DNA of 64,000 nucleotides, taken from Bacillota bacterium (GTDB lineage Bacteria > Bacillota > Clostridia > Peptostreptococcales > Anaerovoracaceae). Below, piece by piece: positions 43,749-52,361 of the stretch. The notes below the pieces were generated by a model. The model did not search any database. It worked only from the letters and a program-made list of their open reading frames with translations, and was not told where the DNA came from. Position numbers and translations under genes: made by a program. The stretch covers positions 55,545 through 119,544 of the forward strand of contig JAFUCA010000038.1 in NCBI GenBank assembly GCA_017459895.1, given 5' to 3'. Every line of letters starts with the position of its first letter. Within the stretch, counting starts at the first letter, position 1.

Positions 43749-44978
43749 TTAATAAGCCTGTTTGAGGATCTCAATGATGTCTTCTTTGGTGATGCCCTGT
43801 CTGGGGTTGAAGCCTAATACGGGTTCGTGGAGGACGTCGGTTGCCAGCATATCGAAGTCGTCCTTCGTGATGCCCTGCTCCTGCAGGGTCTTGATGCCCA
43901 GGTCCTTGGTGAGCTGCAGCAGCGCGTCCGCCAGAAGATATTTGTCGGTTTCGGGATCGCCGGTGGGCGCAAGGCCAATGGACTTCGCCAGGTCCACCAT
44001 CTTCTCCGGGGCAGCCTCGGCGTTATAGCGCATCACGTACGGGAGCACGCAGGCGTTGGCCATGCCGTGGGCCAGTCCGAAATGAGCGCTCAGGGTGTGA
44101 GCGATGCCGTGGACGAGGCCGAGGTTGGCATTGGAAAAACTGAATCCGGTAATGATGCAGCCCAGCATCATCTGTTCCCGGGCATCCATATCATCTCCGT
44201 TTTCGCAGACCCTGGGCAGGTTGTGATAGAGGATCTCCAGTCCCTTCAGGGCATTGTACTCTGTCAGAGGAGTCGCCATATTGGAGATGTAGCTTTCGAC
44301 GGCGTGGGTGATGGCATCCATGCCGGTGGCCGCGCTCACGCTGCGGGGAACGGTCCGGGTCAGCTCGGGATCGGCGATCACATCGGTCGCGACGATGTTG
44401 TTATCGATGACCACGTATTTGATGACCTTCTCGGTGTCGATCAAGGCGCTGACGTTGGTGATCTCGCTGGATGTGCCTGCGGTGGTCGGGATCGCAATCA
44501 GGGGCAGACAGGGGTTCTTGACCATGTTCATCCCGCCGTACTCTCCGATCCTTCCCGGGTTGGTCATCAGAATATTGACCGCCTTGGCCAGATCGATGCT
44601 GGATCCGCCGCCCACGGCAACAAAGCCTTCCACCTTCGCTTCTTTGGCGATCTTCGCCGCCTCCTCCACCACTTCATTGGTGGGATTGGGGATTACACCG
44701 TCAAAGATGGTATAGGATACTCCAACTGAAGAACTGCCACGCAGCGAAGCTGCTGCAGTTCCTGTAGGGGCACTGCGCGCCGCATCAGAGATGCGGGCTG
44801 TGCTCCCAGCCTTTGCGACCTGTTCGATGACCTTGTCCGCGATCCCGGCCGCCTTGACGCCGCCGTCATAGACGATCATCACCGACTTCAGCCGGTAGCC
44901 TTCGATGATCCGCGGCAGGTCCGCCAGCGCGCCCCGTCCGAAATCGATGTTGCTCTTAACATAAAAATTATAACTCAT
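43749..44978 (-). CDS. Iron-containing alcohol dehydrogenase with low-complexity insert
   Basis: 409-aa group III Fe-ADH. It has VGGGSSIDLAKAVNILM (NAD), DAITHAVESYIS and LVHGIAHTLSAHFGLAHGMANA with the Fe-binding histidines. Between IADKVIEQV and YTIFDGVIPNPT, where relatives have a short loop, residues ~55-88 form an Ala/Ser/Gly-rich insert that carries one GCAAAGGCTG 10-mer at 44807. GGAGGAG precedes the ATG. The substrate is unknown. It is upstream of the sigma-54 unit with its own terminator. Confidence 0.88.
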   Translation of the reverse strand: MSYNFYVKSNIDFGRGALADLPRIIEGYRLKSVMIVYDGGVKAAGIADKVIEQVAKAGSTARISDAARSAPTGTAAASLRGSSSVGVSYTIFDGVIPNPTNEVVEEAAKIAKEAKVEGFVAVGGGSSIDLAKAVNILMTNPGRIGEYGGMNMVKNPCLPLIAIPTTAGTSSEITNVSALIDTEKVIKYVVIDNNIVATDVIADPELTRTVPRSVSAATGMDAITHAVESYISNMATPLTEYNALKGLEILYHNLPRVCENGDDMDAREQMMLGCIITGFSFSNANLGLVHGIAHTLSAHFGLAHGMANACVLPYVMRYNAEAAPEKMVDLAKSIGLAPTGDPETDKYLLADALLQLTKDLGIKTLQEQGITKDDFDMLATDVLHEPVLGFNPRQGITKEDIIEILKQAY

Positions 44979-45129
44979 GGTACTCCTCCGTCTGTCTCAG
45001 CATTTGCATAAGGTTCAACAGGATAATAAGCAAGGAGTATGCCACTGGCGGTCATTCGGTTTTATGGTAGGGCTGGATATGCGGAATCGTTCTTACACCA
45101 CTTTAGTGAATTCCGGTTCCATCAGATCC

Positions 45130-45558
45130 TCAATGACTGTCCAGATACCCCTGCAGGATCAGGACCGCTGCCTGCTTGTCGATGACGTCCTTCCGTCTGC
45201 GGCGGCTGACGTCGGCTTCGATGAGGACCTTTTCGGCCATGACAGTGGTAAGACGCTCATCGTAGTATTCGATGCTGACATTCCCCAGACCCTGGCTCTT
45301 CATCTTGTTCTCCAGCCGGGTCCGGAATTCATAAACCTTCTCCGTCTGGGGGCTGTCGGTGCCGTCCAGCTTTTTGGGAAGGCCGATGACCACAGTATCA
45401 CAGTCGTATTCCCTGATATAATCGACGACCTTCGTCGTGTCTTTCTTGATTCCGACCCGCTCAATGGTGGTGATCCCCTGCGCAGTCCAGCCCAGCGCGT
45501 CGCTGACCGCAACACCGATGGTCTTATCCCCTACATCCAGTCCGATTTTTCTTCCCAT
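45130..45558 (-). CDS. ruvX: Holliday junction resolvase-like RuvX (YqgF)
   Basis: 142-aa RNase H-fold protein with KIGLDVGDKTIGVAVSDALG at the N-terminus, VVIGLPKKLDGTDS in the middle, DERLTTVMAE and the closing IDKQAAVLILQGYLD. It is implicated in pre-16S rRNA 5' processing and recombination. It follows ireB on the same strand after a 305-bp gap filled by palindrome array B. Confidence 0.92.
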   Translation of the reverse strand: MGRKIGLDVGDKTIGVAVSDALGWTAQGITTIERVGIKKDTTKVVDYIREYDCDTVVIGLPKKLDGTDSPQTEKVYEFRTRLENKMKSQGLGNVSIEYYDERLTTVMAEKVLIEADVSRRRRKDVIDKQAAVLILQGYLDSH

Positions 45559-45863
45559 GTCTTCTCCTTGACATAATATATGTATTGTATATAAAACTCT
45601 GCCAATATCCTTTTCCCGGGCTCAAATGGCAGGGTTAGCTTCATCTAAACAAGTGAAAATCCCTGCAAACTCTGCCAAATCAGTCTGTTTCTCAATCAAT
45701 TGGCAGAGTTCGCGAGAAAAAGCTGACAAATACTCTGCCAGGTCACTCATTTCCGGCCAGTTTGGCAGAGTTCGGCCGAACCTGCCCTTACGATCGGATC
45801 AATTCAGCCTTTACAATAAGAAAAGCGGACGCAAATGGTCCGCTTCGCAGGTTCTGTTCCCTG
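45559..45863. repeat. Palindrome array B between ireB and ruvX
   Basis: Three units: 45595-45636 (AACTCTGCCAA / ATGGCAGGGTT), 45668-45710 (AACTCTGCCAA / TTGGCAGAGTT) and 45731-45772 (TACTCTGCCAG / TTGGCAGAGTT). Starts are 73 and 63 bp apart. The arm family is shared with units D and C. No gene is seen in this gap. Confidence 0.9.
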
Positions 45864-46112
45864 TTATTTTTTCAGATATGCCTTGATCAGTTCCTCCACC
45901 AGGTCGTCCCGCTCGATCCTTCCCATGACGTTTCTCGCGTTGTTGTGGCTTGTAATATAGGACGGATCTCCGGACAGGATGAAACCGACCATCTGATCGA
46001 TCGCGTTGTATCCTCTCTCCTCCAGCGCGTCGTACACCAGATTCAGGATCTCCTCGATCGTCTTCTGCTCAACTCTGTCAAAATTATCATATAATCTTGT
46101 CTGTCTGTCCAT
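45864..46112 (-). CDS. IreB family regulatory phosphoprotein
   Basis: 82-aa IreB/DUF965 (YrzL) protein with the family core QKTIEEILNLVYDALEERG and SGDPSYITSHNNARN. In Enterococcus, IreB is phosphorylated by the IreK Ser/Thr kinase and affects cephalosporin resistance. The alaS-ireB-ruvX order is standard. TTGGAGGTAATTC precedes the ATG. Confidence 0.92.
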   Translation of the reverse strand: MDRQTRLYDNFDRVEQKTIEEILNLVYDALEERGYNAIDQMVGFILSGDPSYITSHNNARNVMGRIERDDLVEELIKAYLKK

Positions 46113-46146
46113 GAATTACCTCCAAGTGATTTGCTTACTTTAATTC

Positions 46147-46175
46147 AGTATAACATCTTCACTCCTATAAAGCAA
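46147..46175 (-). promoter_or_regulatory. Promoter upstream of ireB
   Basis: On the minus strand, TTGCTT (46175-46170), a 17-bp spacer and TATACT (46152-46147), 35 nt before the ireB start. Confidence 0.6.
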
Positions 46176-46237
46176 AGGGGTTTCGGCAAGTTAACCAATA
46201 TTTTGCTGATTCTTCACGAAATATACACATTTCGTAT

Positions 46238-48862
46238 TCAGCCCAGCAGCTCCTCCGCCTTTGCAAAGGCTGCGCCGACCTTGGACGCGTCCTTCGCGCC
46301 GGCCATCGCCATGTTGGCCTTGCCGCCGCCGCCGCCGCCGGCAGCCTTTGCGATCTCCTTGATCAGCTTGCCCGCGTGATAGCCCTGCTCCACCAGATCG
46401 TCGCTGACGGAGACCATGAAGTTGACCTTGCCCTTGCGCACCGCCGCGAAGACCATGATGATGTTCTTTTCTTTCGCCCGCAGACCGTCCGCGATGGTGC
46501 GAAGATCATCCGCGCCGAAATCATCGAACTGCTTGCAGATCAGGCGGACGCCGTTCACATCCTTCGCCTCATCAATAAGGGAGCCGAGACCTGCCGCCAT
46601 CTTCTCCTGCTTCTGGGACTCGATTTCCTTCTTGAGGGTCTTCACCTCGCCCAGAAGAGATGCCGCCTTGTCCATGATGTTCTCACGGCTGACCTTCATG
46701 ACATCCGTCAGGCTGCCGAGCACGTTCTCGTTCTTCACATAGTGCTCCAGAATGCCGAGGCCGGTGATCGCCTCGATCCGGCGCACACCGGAAGCGACGC
46801 CGGACTCGCTGAGGATCCGGAAGGCGCCGACCTGGCCCGTATTCTTGACGTGGGTTCCTCCGCAGAGTTCCTTGCTGAAGTCGCCGATGGAAACCACCCG
46901 GACCGTATCCCCGTACTTCTCTCCGAACAGGGCCATGGCCCCGGACTTGAAGGCTTCCTTCGCCGGCATGACCTGCGTGGTCACGTCGATGAAATGGCCG
47001 ATCTTATTGTTGACGATCTCTTCGACCTTACGGATTTCCTCCGCCGTCATCGCCTGATAGTGGCTGAAGTCGAAGCGCAGTCCGTCCCGGGTCACCGAAG
47101 AGCCTGCCTGTTTGACATGGCTTCCCAGCACCTCCTGCAGGGCCTTGTGCAGCATATGGGTCGCTGTGTGGTTGGCCGCAGTGCGGTTGCGGGGGATCTC
47201 ATTGTAACCGCCCAGGATCGTATCGCCGCTCTTCAGAACGCCGCCGCGTCCGGTCACATGATGGACGTAGACCTTCTGGAACTTCTCCACATGATCGACG
47301 GTGGCGCTGCCGTTATCGTTATAGATGAGGCCGGTATCGCTGGCCTGGCCGCCGCTCTCCGCGTAGAACGGTGTTTTGTCCAGGATCACGACCGCTTTCT
47401 GTCCCTCCCGGATCTCTTCCACCGGCTCATGGTCTACCAGCATCGCCTTGATGACGCTCCGGCAGCCCACCTGATCGTATCCGACAAACTCGGTCTCCCC
47501 TTCGAAGACAAAGTCCGTGGCGGCTTCTTCCCAGCCGGCGCCTTCCATCTCCTGCTGTTTCTGGGAGCGCGCCTTCTGCTCCGCCATGGCCTCCTCGAAT
47601 CCCTTCTGGTCCACTTCGAATCCCGCCTCCGCCAGGATCTCCCTGGTGAGGTCGATGGGGAAACCATAGGTGTCGTGGAGCTTGAATGCCTTCTCGCCGT
47701 CCAAAACGCTCTTCTGAGCGTCTTTCATCTCCTGGGTGTATTCCTCAATGATCTTCATGCCCTGATCGATCGTAGCGGCGAAATTCGCCTCCTCCGCCGC
47801 GATGACCTTGTGGATGAAGACCCGCTGCTTCTCCAGCTCCGGATAGGCCTTGCCGGAGACGTCCACCACCTTCTCGCTGAGGGACGCCAGGAACGGACCC
47901 TCGATCCCCAGCAGCCGGCCGTGTCGCGCTGCCCGGCGGATCAGCCGGCGCAGGACATACTCTCTGCCCTCGTTGCCCGGCAGGATCCCGTCGCTGATCA
48001 TGAAGGTCATGGAACGCAGATGGTCCGTGATGATCCGCATGGATACATCGCTGTCCGCTCTTCCCTGCTGGTATTTCACCCCGCTGACCCGGGCCACTTC
48101 CTTCAGGATGTACTGAATGGTATCCACATCGAAGATCGAGCTGGTGTCCTGCATGATGCAGGCGATCCGCTCCAGGCCCATGCCCGTATCGATGTTCGGG
48201 TGGGGCAGCGGCGTATAGCTGCCGTCTTCTTCCTTGATAAACTGGGTGAACACCAGATTCCAGAATTCTACGTAACGGTCGCATTCGCAGCCGGGCTTGC
48301 AGTCGGCCCGCCCGCAGCCGTGCTCTTCTCCCCGGTCGAAATAGATCTCGGAACAGGGACCGCAGGGGCCGCCCACGCCGATCTCCCAGAAGTTGTCATC
48401 CTTGCCCAGGGCAACGATCTTCTCCTCGGGAATGCCGATCATATCCCGCCAAAGGCCTCTGGCCTCCTCATCCTCTTCATAAATGGTGACCCAAAGCTTC
48501 TCCTCCGACAGCTTCAGCACATTGGTCGCGAAATCCCAGCTCCAGGTGATGGCCTCTTTTTTGAAATAATCGCCGAAAGAGAAGTTGCCCAGCATCTCAA
48601 AGAAGGTGCCGTGGCGGTCGGTGTGTCCCACGTTATCCAGATCTCCGGTCCGGATACATTTCTGGCATGTGGTCATGCGCTTCGAGGGGGGTGTCTCCAG
48701 CCCTGCGAAGTACGGCTTCAGCGGGGCCATGCCGGCGCCGATCAGCAGCAGACTCTTGTCGCTTTCGGGGATCAGCGAATAGCTGCCTCTGCGGAAGTGT
48801 CCCTGCTTCTCGAAGTAATCCAGAAACATCTCTCTAATTGTATTCAGACCGAGTTTTTCCAT
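46238..48862 (-). CDS. alaS: Alanyl-tRNA synthetase
   Basis: 874-aa class II synthetase. The catalytic core begins GLNTIREMFLDYFEKQGH. The editing domain has NHTATHMLHKAL and KELCGGTHVKNTGQ with the Zn ligands, and a Gly-rich C-terminal C-Ala domain has AAGGGGGGKANMAMAG. The start MEKLGLN at 48862 fits family starts; a frame reaching 48928 would overlap the promoter. Two GCAAAGGCTG 10-mers (46263, 46340) lie in the last 110 nt. No T-box leader is present in the short upstream region. Confidence 0.96.
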   Translation of the reverse strand: MEKLGLNTIREMFLDYFEKQGHFRRGSYSLIPESDKSLLLIGAGMAPLKPYFAGLETPPSKRMTTCQKCIRTGDLDNVGHTDRHGTFFEMLGNFSFGDYFKKEAITWSWDFATNVLKLSEEKLWVTIYEEDEEARGLWRDMIGIPEEKIVALGKDDNFWEIGVGGPCGPCSEIYFDRGEEHGCGRADCKPGCECDRYVEFWNLVFTQFIKEEDGSYTPLPHPNIDTGMGLERIACIMQDTSSIFDVDTIQYILKEVARVSGVKYQQGRADSDVSMRIITDHLRSMTFMISDGILPGNEGREYVLRRLIRRAARHGRLLGIEGPFLASLSEKVVDVSGKAYPELEKQRVFIHKVIAAEEANFAATIDQGMKIIEEYTQEMKDAQKSVLDGEKAFKLHDTYGFPIDLTREILAEAGFEVDQKGFEEAMAEQKARSQKQQEMEGAGWEEAATDFVFEGETEFVGYDQVGCRSVIKAMLVDHEPVEEIREGQKAVVILDKTPFYAESGGQASDTGLIYNDNGSATVDHVEKFQKVYVHHVTGRGGVLKSGDTILGGYNEIPRNRTAANHTATHMLHKALQEVLGSHVKQAGSSVTRDGLRFDFSHYQAMTAEEIRKVEEIVNNKIGHFIDVTTQVMPAKEAFKSGAMALFGEKYGDTVRVVSIGDFSKELCGGTHVKNTGQVGAFRILSESGVASGVRRIEAITGLGILEHYVKNENVLGSLTDVMKVSRENIMDKAASLLGEVKTLKKEIESQKQEKMAAGLGSLIDEAKDVNGVRLICKQFDDFGADDLRTIADGLRAKEKNIIMVFAAVRKGKVNFMVSVSDDLVEQGYHAGKLIKEIAKAAGGGGGGKANMAMAGAKDASKVGAAFAKAEELLG

Positions 48863-48904
48863 GATGATTGATCCTTTCATGTCTTGATTGCAATGAACTA
48901 TACT

Positions 48905-48933
48905 ATTATACACGAAATGCCTATGCATGTCAT
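48905..48933 (-). promoter_or_regulatory. Promoter of alaS
   Basis: On the minus strand, ATGACA (48933-48928), a 17-bp spacer and TATAAT (48910-48905), 43 nt before the alaS start. Confidence 0.78.
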
Positions 48934-48987
48934 GGATTTTTATTCCGGGAAACCGTGGACAAAATCAGTTAGATGCGTTATACTATT

Positions 48988-49007
48988 GTTAGTTCAGATT
49001 AACTAAC
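48988..49007. promoter_or_regulatory. Inverted repeat in AraC-type gene promoter, possible metal-regulator box
   Basis: GTTAGTT (48988-48994), six bases, then AACTAAC (49001-49007). Related GTTAGTT/TTAACT words occur before feoA (52123-52142) and between feoA and feoB (51824-51844). Confidence 0.5.
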
Positions 49008-49025
49008 GACGTGCAGGGTATGATC

Positions 49026-49382
49026 ATGCAAAAGCTGGAGAAACACGGACAACAACCGAAACAGTCGCTGGCCGACCGGGCGGTTTCCTACCTGGAAAGC
49101 CACTATACGGATAAGTTTTCGCTGGAGGAGATCGCCGGATCCCTCTATGTCAATAAGAACTATCTGGCCCGGGTATTCCATAAATCGACCGGCCAGACTT
49201 TGCTCCAGTATCATAACCGCCTTCGCTGCGAGAAGGCCCGGCAGCTTTTGGAAGACCGCTCCTACAGCATTTCGGTGGTCGCCTTCAAGACCGGCTTCGC
49301 TTCGGCATCCCACTTCTCGCGGATCTTCAAGATCTATGAGGGCTGCACCCCTTCTCAATACCGGAAACAGATCTCAAAATAA
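49026..49382 (+). CDS. AraC-type DNA-binding domain protein
   Basis: 118-aa protein consisting of a double helix-turn-helix AraC domain only (FSLEEIAGSLYVNKNYLARVF, then VVAFKTGFASASHFSRIFKIYEGCTPSQYR). No ligand-binding domain is present, as in MarA/SoxS-like regulators. The ATG at 49026 has GGG 7 nt upstream; GTG 49011 and ATG 49020 are alternatives. It is divergent from alaS and next to the feo genes, and its promoter shares the GTTAGTT word with them, which suggests a role in the iron response. Confidence 0.8.
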   Translation: MQKLEKHGQQPKQSLADRAVSYLESHYTDKFSLEEIAGSLYVNKNYLARVFHKSTGQTLLQYHNRLRCEKARQLLEDRSYSISVVAFKTGFASASHFSRIFKIYEGCTPSQYRKQISK

Positions 49383-49412
49383 AACACGGACAAATCAGCC
49401 CGTGTTTTTTTG
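49381..49412. terminator. Bidirectional terminator between AraC-type and Cys-rich genes
   Basis: AAAACACGG (49381-49389) pairs with CCGTGTTTT (49400-49408), followed by more T. The minus strand also ends in a T/A run. Confidence 0.85.
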
Positions 49413-49420
49413 CAGTTCTT

Positions 49421-49636
49421 CTATTGATTCGATGCCTTGATCTTCTCGGTGATCTCGGCGATCAGCTCCTCGGAAGAATCACATCTAACGCCATCGCCGT
49501 GGTACCTCTGGCACCCTTCGGCATAGGGGCATCCCACGCATTTGGAGCCCTTCTTTTTTTCCTTATATATGTATCGCACCGCGAGGAAAACGACGACGAT
49601 CAGCGCGATCACCGCGATTACTGTTGCCAGATTCAT
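49421..49636 (-). CDS. FeoB-associated Cys-rich membrane protein
   Basis: 71-aa protein with one N-terminal transmembrane helix (LATVIAVIALIVVVFLAVRY), a Lys-rich stretch and a Cys cluster CVGCPYAEGC with a further Cys at GVRCDSS. This is the FeoB-associated Cys-rich family found after feoB in Firmicutes. The start at 49636 has GGAGG upstream; a 78-aa version would start inside that site. It follows feoB on the same strand. Confidence 0.85.
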   Translation of the reverse strand: MNLATVIAVIALIVVVFLAVRYIYKEKKKGSKCVGCPYAEGCQRYHGDGVRCDSSEELIAEITEKIKASNQ

Positions 49637-49674
49637 TTCCTCACCTCCAATCTCCATTCCTTTTCAGATGAATA

Positions 49675-49698
49675 CAGGCGGGGATGTACCCCCGCCTG
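49675..49698. other. Intercistronic hairpin after feoB
   Basis: CAGGCGGGG (49675-49683) and CCCCGCCTG (49690-49698) form a 9-bp stem with a 6-nt loop and no T-run. It could reduce expression of the Cys-rich gene relative to feoB. Confidence 0.6.
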
Positions 49699-49731
49699 CT
49701 CAGTATACCATAGTTTCCGATGCTGTGCACC

Positions 49732-51744
49732 TTATGCAGCCTGGGAAGCCGCCTGATGCAGCGCATACTGCTCGTCGAAGTGCGCGCGGATCTTTCTGGA
49801 GATCGCAACCACGACGCAGACCATGACGAGAATCGCGATCAGTCCGGGCAGGAAGCCTGCTGCCATATGTCCGGCAGTGACGAGCGTGCCCACCTGATTG
49901 ATCAGGAACGCTACTGTGTAGCCGACGCACATCTGCAGACCGATGGCGCACCACAGCCAGCCTTTGCTACGCATCTCGGAGTTCATCGCGCCGATGGCCG
50001 CGAAGCACGGGGGTGTGAACAGGTTGAAGAACAGATATGCGATAGCGCCGACACCGGTCAGACCCATAGCTGCCGCGACGGTGTTGGCATCGCCGGTCAT
50101 TGCCAGCTCATCCGTATCGATGAATCTGGTCAGTCCGTATACGACCGCCAGAGTACCGACGACGTTCTCCTTAGCGATGAATCCGGTAACAGCGGCTGCC
50201 GCCAGCTGCCATACGCCGCATCCCAGCGGGATCAGCAGGAAGGCGAACGGGGTCGCGATGGATGCCAGGATCGAAGTGTCCTCCATGCCTTCCGGTACGA
50301 CCTGGAAATGCCAGTTGAACGCCTGCATCAGCTGTACGACCAGGTTGCAGACCAGGATGATGGTGGCTGCCTTGATGATGTATGCTTTCGCACGCTCCAT
50401 CATGGACCAGAATGCCCGCTTGAGGCTCGGTGCCTTCCACTTCGGCAGCTCCATGATGAAGAAGGATTTTCTGAACTTCGCGCCGGTGACTGCCTTAACC
50501 AGCAGTGCGCCCAGGAAGATCAGCAGCAGTCCGGAGAAGTAGCAGATGAAGGTAACCCAGCCGGCTCCCGCGAAGAAAGCTCCCGCGAACAGCGCGATGA
50601 CCGGAATCTTCGCGCCGCAGGGAATGAATGTGGTCAGCATAGCTGTCGCTCTTCTCTCTCTTTCGTCACGGATGGTTCTGGATGCCATGATTCCCGGAAC
50701 GCCGCAGCCGGTTCCGACGATGATCGGAATGACGGACTTGCCGGACAGGCCTACCCGCTTGAAGATCGGGTCAAGCACAGCCGTAACACGAGCCATGTAG
50801 CCGCAGTCCTCCAGCAGCGCGATCAGGAAGAACATGACCATGATCAGGGGCAGGAAGCCTACGACGGCACCGACGCCGCCGATGATACCGCCGCCGATGA
50901 TGGTGGTCAGCAGAGCCGGGCTGTTCTCCATGGCTCCTTCCACGAATCCCTGGAACGTCTCGATCCAGCCTACCAGCCAGTCGGCGATCCATGTGCCCAG
51001 ATAGGTCTGGGAAATAGCGAATACACACCACATAACAGCAGCGAAGATGATGATGCCGGCGACCGGATTGGTCAGTACGGCATCCAGCTTGTCTGCCTTC
51101 GTGGTCTCACTGGAGACAACCTTTCTGGTCTCCACTGCCTTGACGATCTCATTGGCAAAGGCAAAACGCTTACGGTCTTCCGCGTCGACCGCCGCCTTGT
51201 CGTGCAGGTCGATGTCTGCCTGAAGGTACGGAGCCTTCTGCCCCTGTCCGTTCAGCGAAATCGCCTTCTGGCAGACCTCTGCCAGTCCGTTGTTGTTCTT
51301 TTCGGTGGAAACCGTCTCGATTACAGGACAGCCCAGCTTTTGCTCGAGTGCCGCCACGTCGATCTTGGTTCCTTCCTTCTCGTTGATGTCGCTCTTGTTC
51401 AGCGCGACAACGACGGGGATTCCCAGCTCCAGCAGCTGGGTGGTGAAAAACAGGCTCCGGCTCAGGTTGGTAGCATCCACGATGTTGATGATGGCGTCCG
51501 GATGCTCGTCCCGGACGAACTCACTGGTGATGCCCTCCTCCGGTGTGAACGGAGACATGGAATAGGCGCCCGGAAGGTCGACGGCAGTAACGTCGGCTCC
51601 GCCCGCGTATTCCTTTAATAATGGAGCTTCTTTCTTACCTACGGTAACTCCGGCCCAGTTACCTACTCTCTCGTTGAGTCCCGTCAGCTGGTTGTACATA
51701 GTCGTCTTACCGCTGTTCGGGTTGCCGGCAAATGCGATTCTCAT
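49732..51744 (-). CDS. feoB: Ferrous iron transport protein FeoB
   Basis: 670-aa Fe2+ permease. The N-terminal G domain has G1 GNPNSGKTT (residues 7-15), G3 DLPGAYSM and G4 NKSD. The membrane part has Gate motifs, including GTGCGVPGIMASR and FIPCGAKIPVIALF with the conserved Cys residues. An RVGNWAGVTVGKKEA switch segment is present. feoA lies upstream on the same strand. Confidence 0.96.
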   Translation of the reverse strand: MRIAFAGNPNSGKTTMYNQLTGLNERVGNWAGVTVGKKEAPLLKEYAGGADVTAVDLPGAYSMSPFTPEEGITSEFVRDEHPDAIINIVDATNLSRSLFFTTQLLELGIPVVVALNKSDINEKEGTKIDVAALEQKLGCPVIETVSTEKNNNGLAEVCQKAISLNGQGQKAPYLQADIDLHDKAAVDAEDRKRFAFANEIVKAVETRKVVSSETTKADKLDAVLTNPVAGIIIFAAVMWCVFAISQTYLGTWIADWLVGWIETFQGFVEGAMENSPALLTTIIGGGIIGGVGAVVGFLPLIMVMFFLIALLEDCGYMARVTAVLDPIFKRVGLSGKSVIPIIVGTGCGVPGIMASRTIRDERERRATAMLTTFIPCGAKIPVIALFAGAFFAGAGWVTFICYFSGLLLIFLGALLVKAVTGAKFRKSFFIMELPKWKAPSLKRAFWSMMERAKAYIIKAATIILVCNLVVQLMQAFNWHFQVVPEGMEDTSILASIATPFAFLLIPLGCGVWQLAAAAVTGFIAKENVVGTLAVVYGLTRFIDTDELAMTGDANTVAAAMGLTGVGAIAYLFFNLFTPPCFAAIGAMNSEMRSKGWLWCAIGLQMCVGYTVAFLINQVGTLVTAGHMAAGFLPGLIAILVMVCVVVAISRKIRAHFDEQYALHQAASQAA

Positions 51745-51823
51745 AATGTAACTCCTTTGATAATAATTTATGATTGCAGACTACACTGGTGTGGCGCGAT
51801 TTGCGCTCACGCCGGTAGTTCAA

Positions 51824-51844
51824 TTTAACTAACCTGTGGTTAAA
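51824..51844. promoter_or_regulatory. Possible second metal-regulator box between feoA and feoB
   Basis: TTTAACTAACCTGTGGTTAAA is an imperfect inverted repeat, similar in words to the box upstream of feoA. Confidence 0.4.
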
Positions 51845-51860
51845 AAAATACGCAGCTATA

Positions 51861-52082
51861 CTAGATGATAACTGCTTCGGCCAGCTGGTTGTCCAGTCCG
51901 TACCGGCTGTCCTTGATGGCTACGATGCAGCTCTTCTTCTTCTTCGAGATCACGGTGATCGGCTCACCGCTGTAGCAGCCCAGGCGGAACAGGAACGCGT
52001 TCATATCCTCGTCCGTCGTGTTGATCTCCTTCACCGTATATGTCTGACCGATCTCCGCCTGCAGCAGATTCTTCTTGTCCAT
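51861..52082 (-). CDS. feoA: Ferrous iron transport protein FeoA
   Basis: 73-aa SH3-like FeoA with LLQAEIGQTYTVKEINTTDE and the closing SRYGLDNQLAEAVII. It partners FeoB at the membrane. It is the first gene of the feoA-feoB-Cys-rich unit. AAAGGAAAAG precedes the ATG. Confidence 0.9.
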   Translation of the reverse strand: MDKKNLLQAEIGQTYTVKEINTTDEDMNAFLFRLGCYSGEPITVISKKKKSCIVAIKDSRYGLDNQLAEAVII

Positions 52083-52122
52083 GGTTGACTTTTCCTTTCG
52101 ATTGGCTATGAGGTTTGTTCTA

Positions 52123-52146
52123 TTGAACTAACTTCAGTTAATTATA
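52123..52146 (-). promoter_or_regulatory. feoAB promoter -10 with overlapping inverted repeat
   Basis: Minus strand TATAAT (52146-52141) runs directly into TTAACTGAAGTTAGTTCAA, an inverted repeat of TAACT/AGTTA overlapping the -10. This is the expected position for repression by a metal-sensing DtxR/MntR- or Fur-type protein. The regulator itself is not in the window. Confidence 0.6.
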
Positions 52147-52214
52147 CTTGTCTAACCGCGGGAAATGTAGTCTGATATTGACTTTTTTGCCCGCATTCAT
52201 GCAGTTGACGCTGC

Positions 52215-52274
52215 ACAGAAAAAATGCTCGGTGATTTTGCTTCAAATACAGCGCAAAACCTGGTCAGAGCATTT
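52215..52274 (-). terminator. Terminator after lpdA (end of glycine operon)
   Basis: On the minus strand, AAATGCTC (52274-52267) pairs with GAGCATTT (52229-52222), with an inner GGTTTTGC/GCAAAATC helix, and is followed by TTTTTC. It ends the gcv-lpd operon. Confidence 0.78.
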
Positions 52275-52290
52275 CCAACATCTGGTATTA

Positions 52291-52356
52291 TTGTACCTGA
52301 ACCTGGTTTCGAGGTGATTCTTACAAAAATATACCTCAATCCAGATTCAGGTACAA
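52291..52356. repeat. 66-bp imperfect palindrome next to lpdA
   Basis: Outer arms TTGTACCTGAA (52291-52301) and TTCAGGTACAA (52346-52356), extended inward by CTGG/CCAG and GAGGT/ACCTC. It is longer than the 41-43-bp units and belongs to no other arm family here. It lies 6 bp from the lpdA stop. Confidence 0.75.
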
Positions 52357-52361
52357 AACGC

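Noticed and set aside
45103-45117. TTTAGTGAATTCCGG near the ruvX stop as a palindrome unit
   Set aside because: It matches one right arm of array F, but no left arm is found 32 bp away; recorded only as a lone half-site.
46376-48871. 831-codon plus-strand frame over alaS
   Set aside because: Antisense shadow of alaS, low complexity with no recognisable motifs.
48863-49010. T-box leader upstream of alaS
   Set aside because: The gap is under 150 nt and lacks the T-box sequence, specifier hairpin and terminator.
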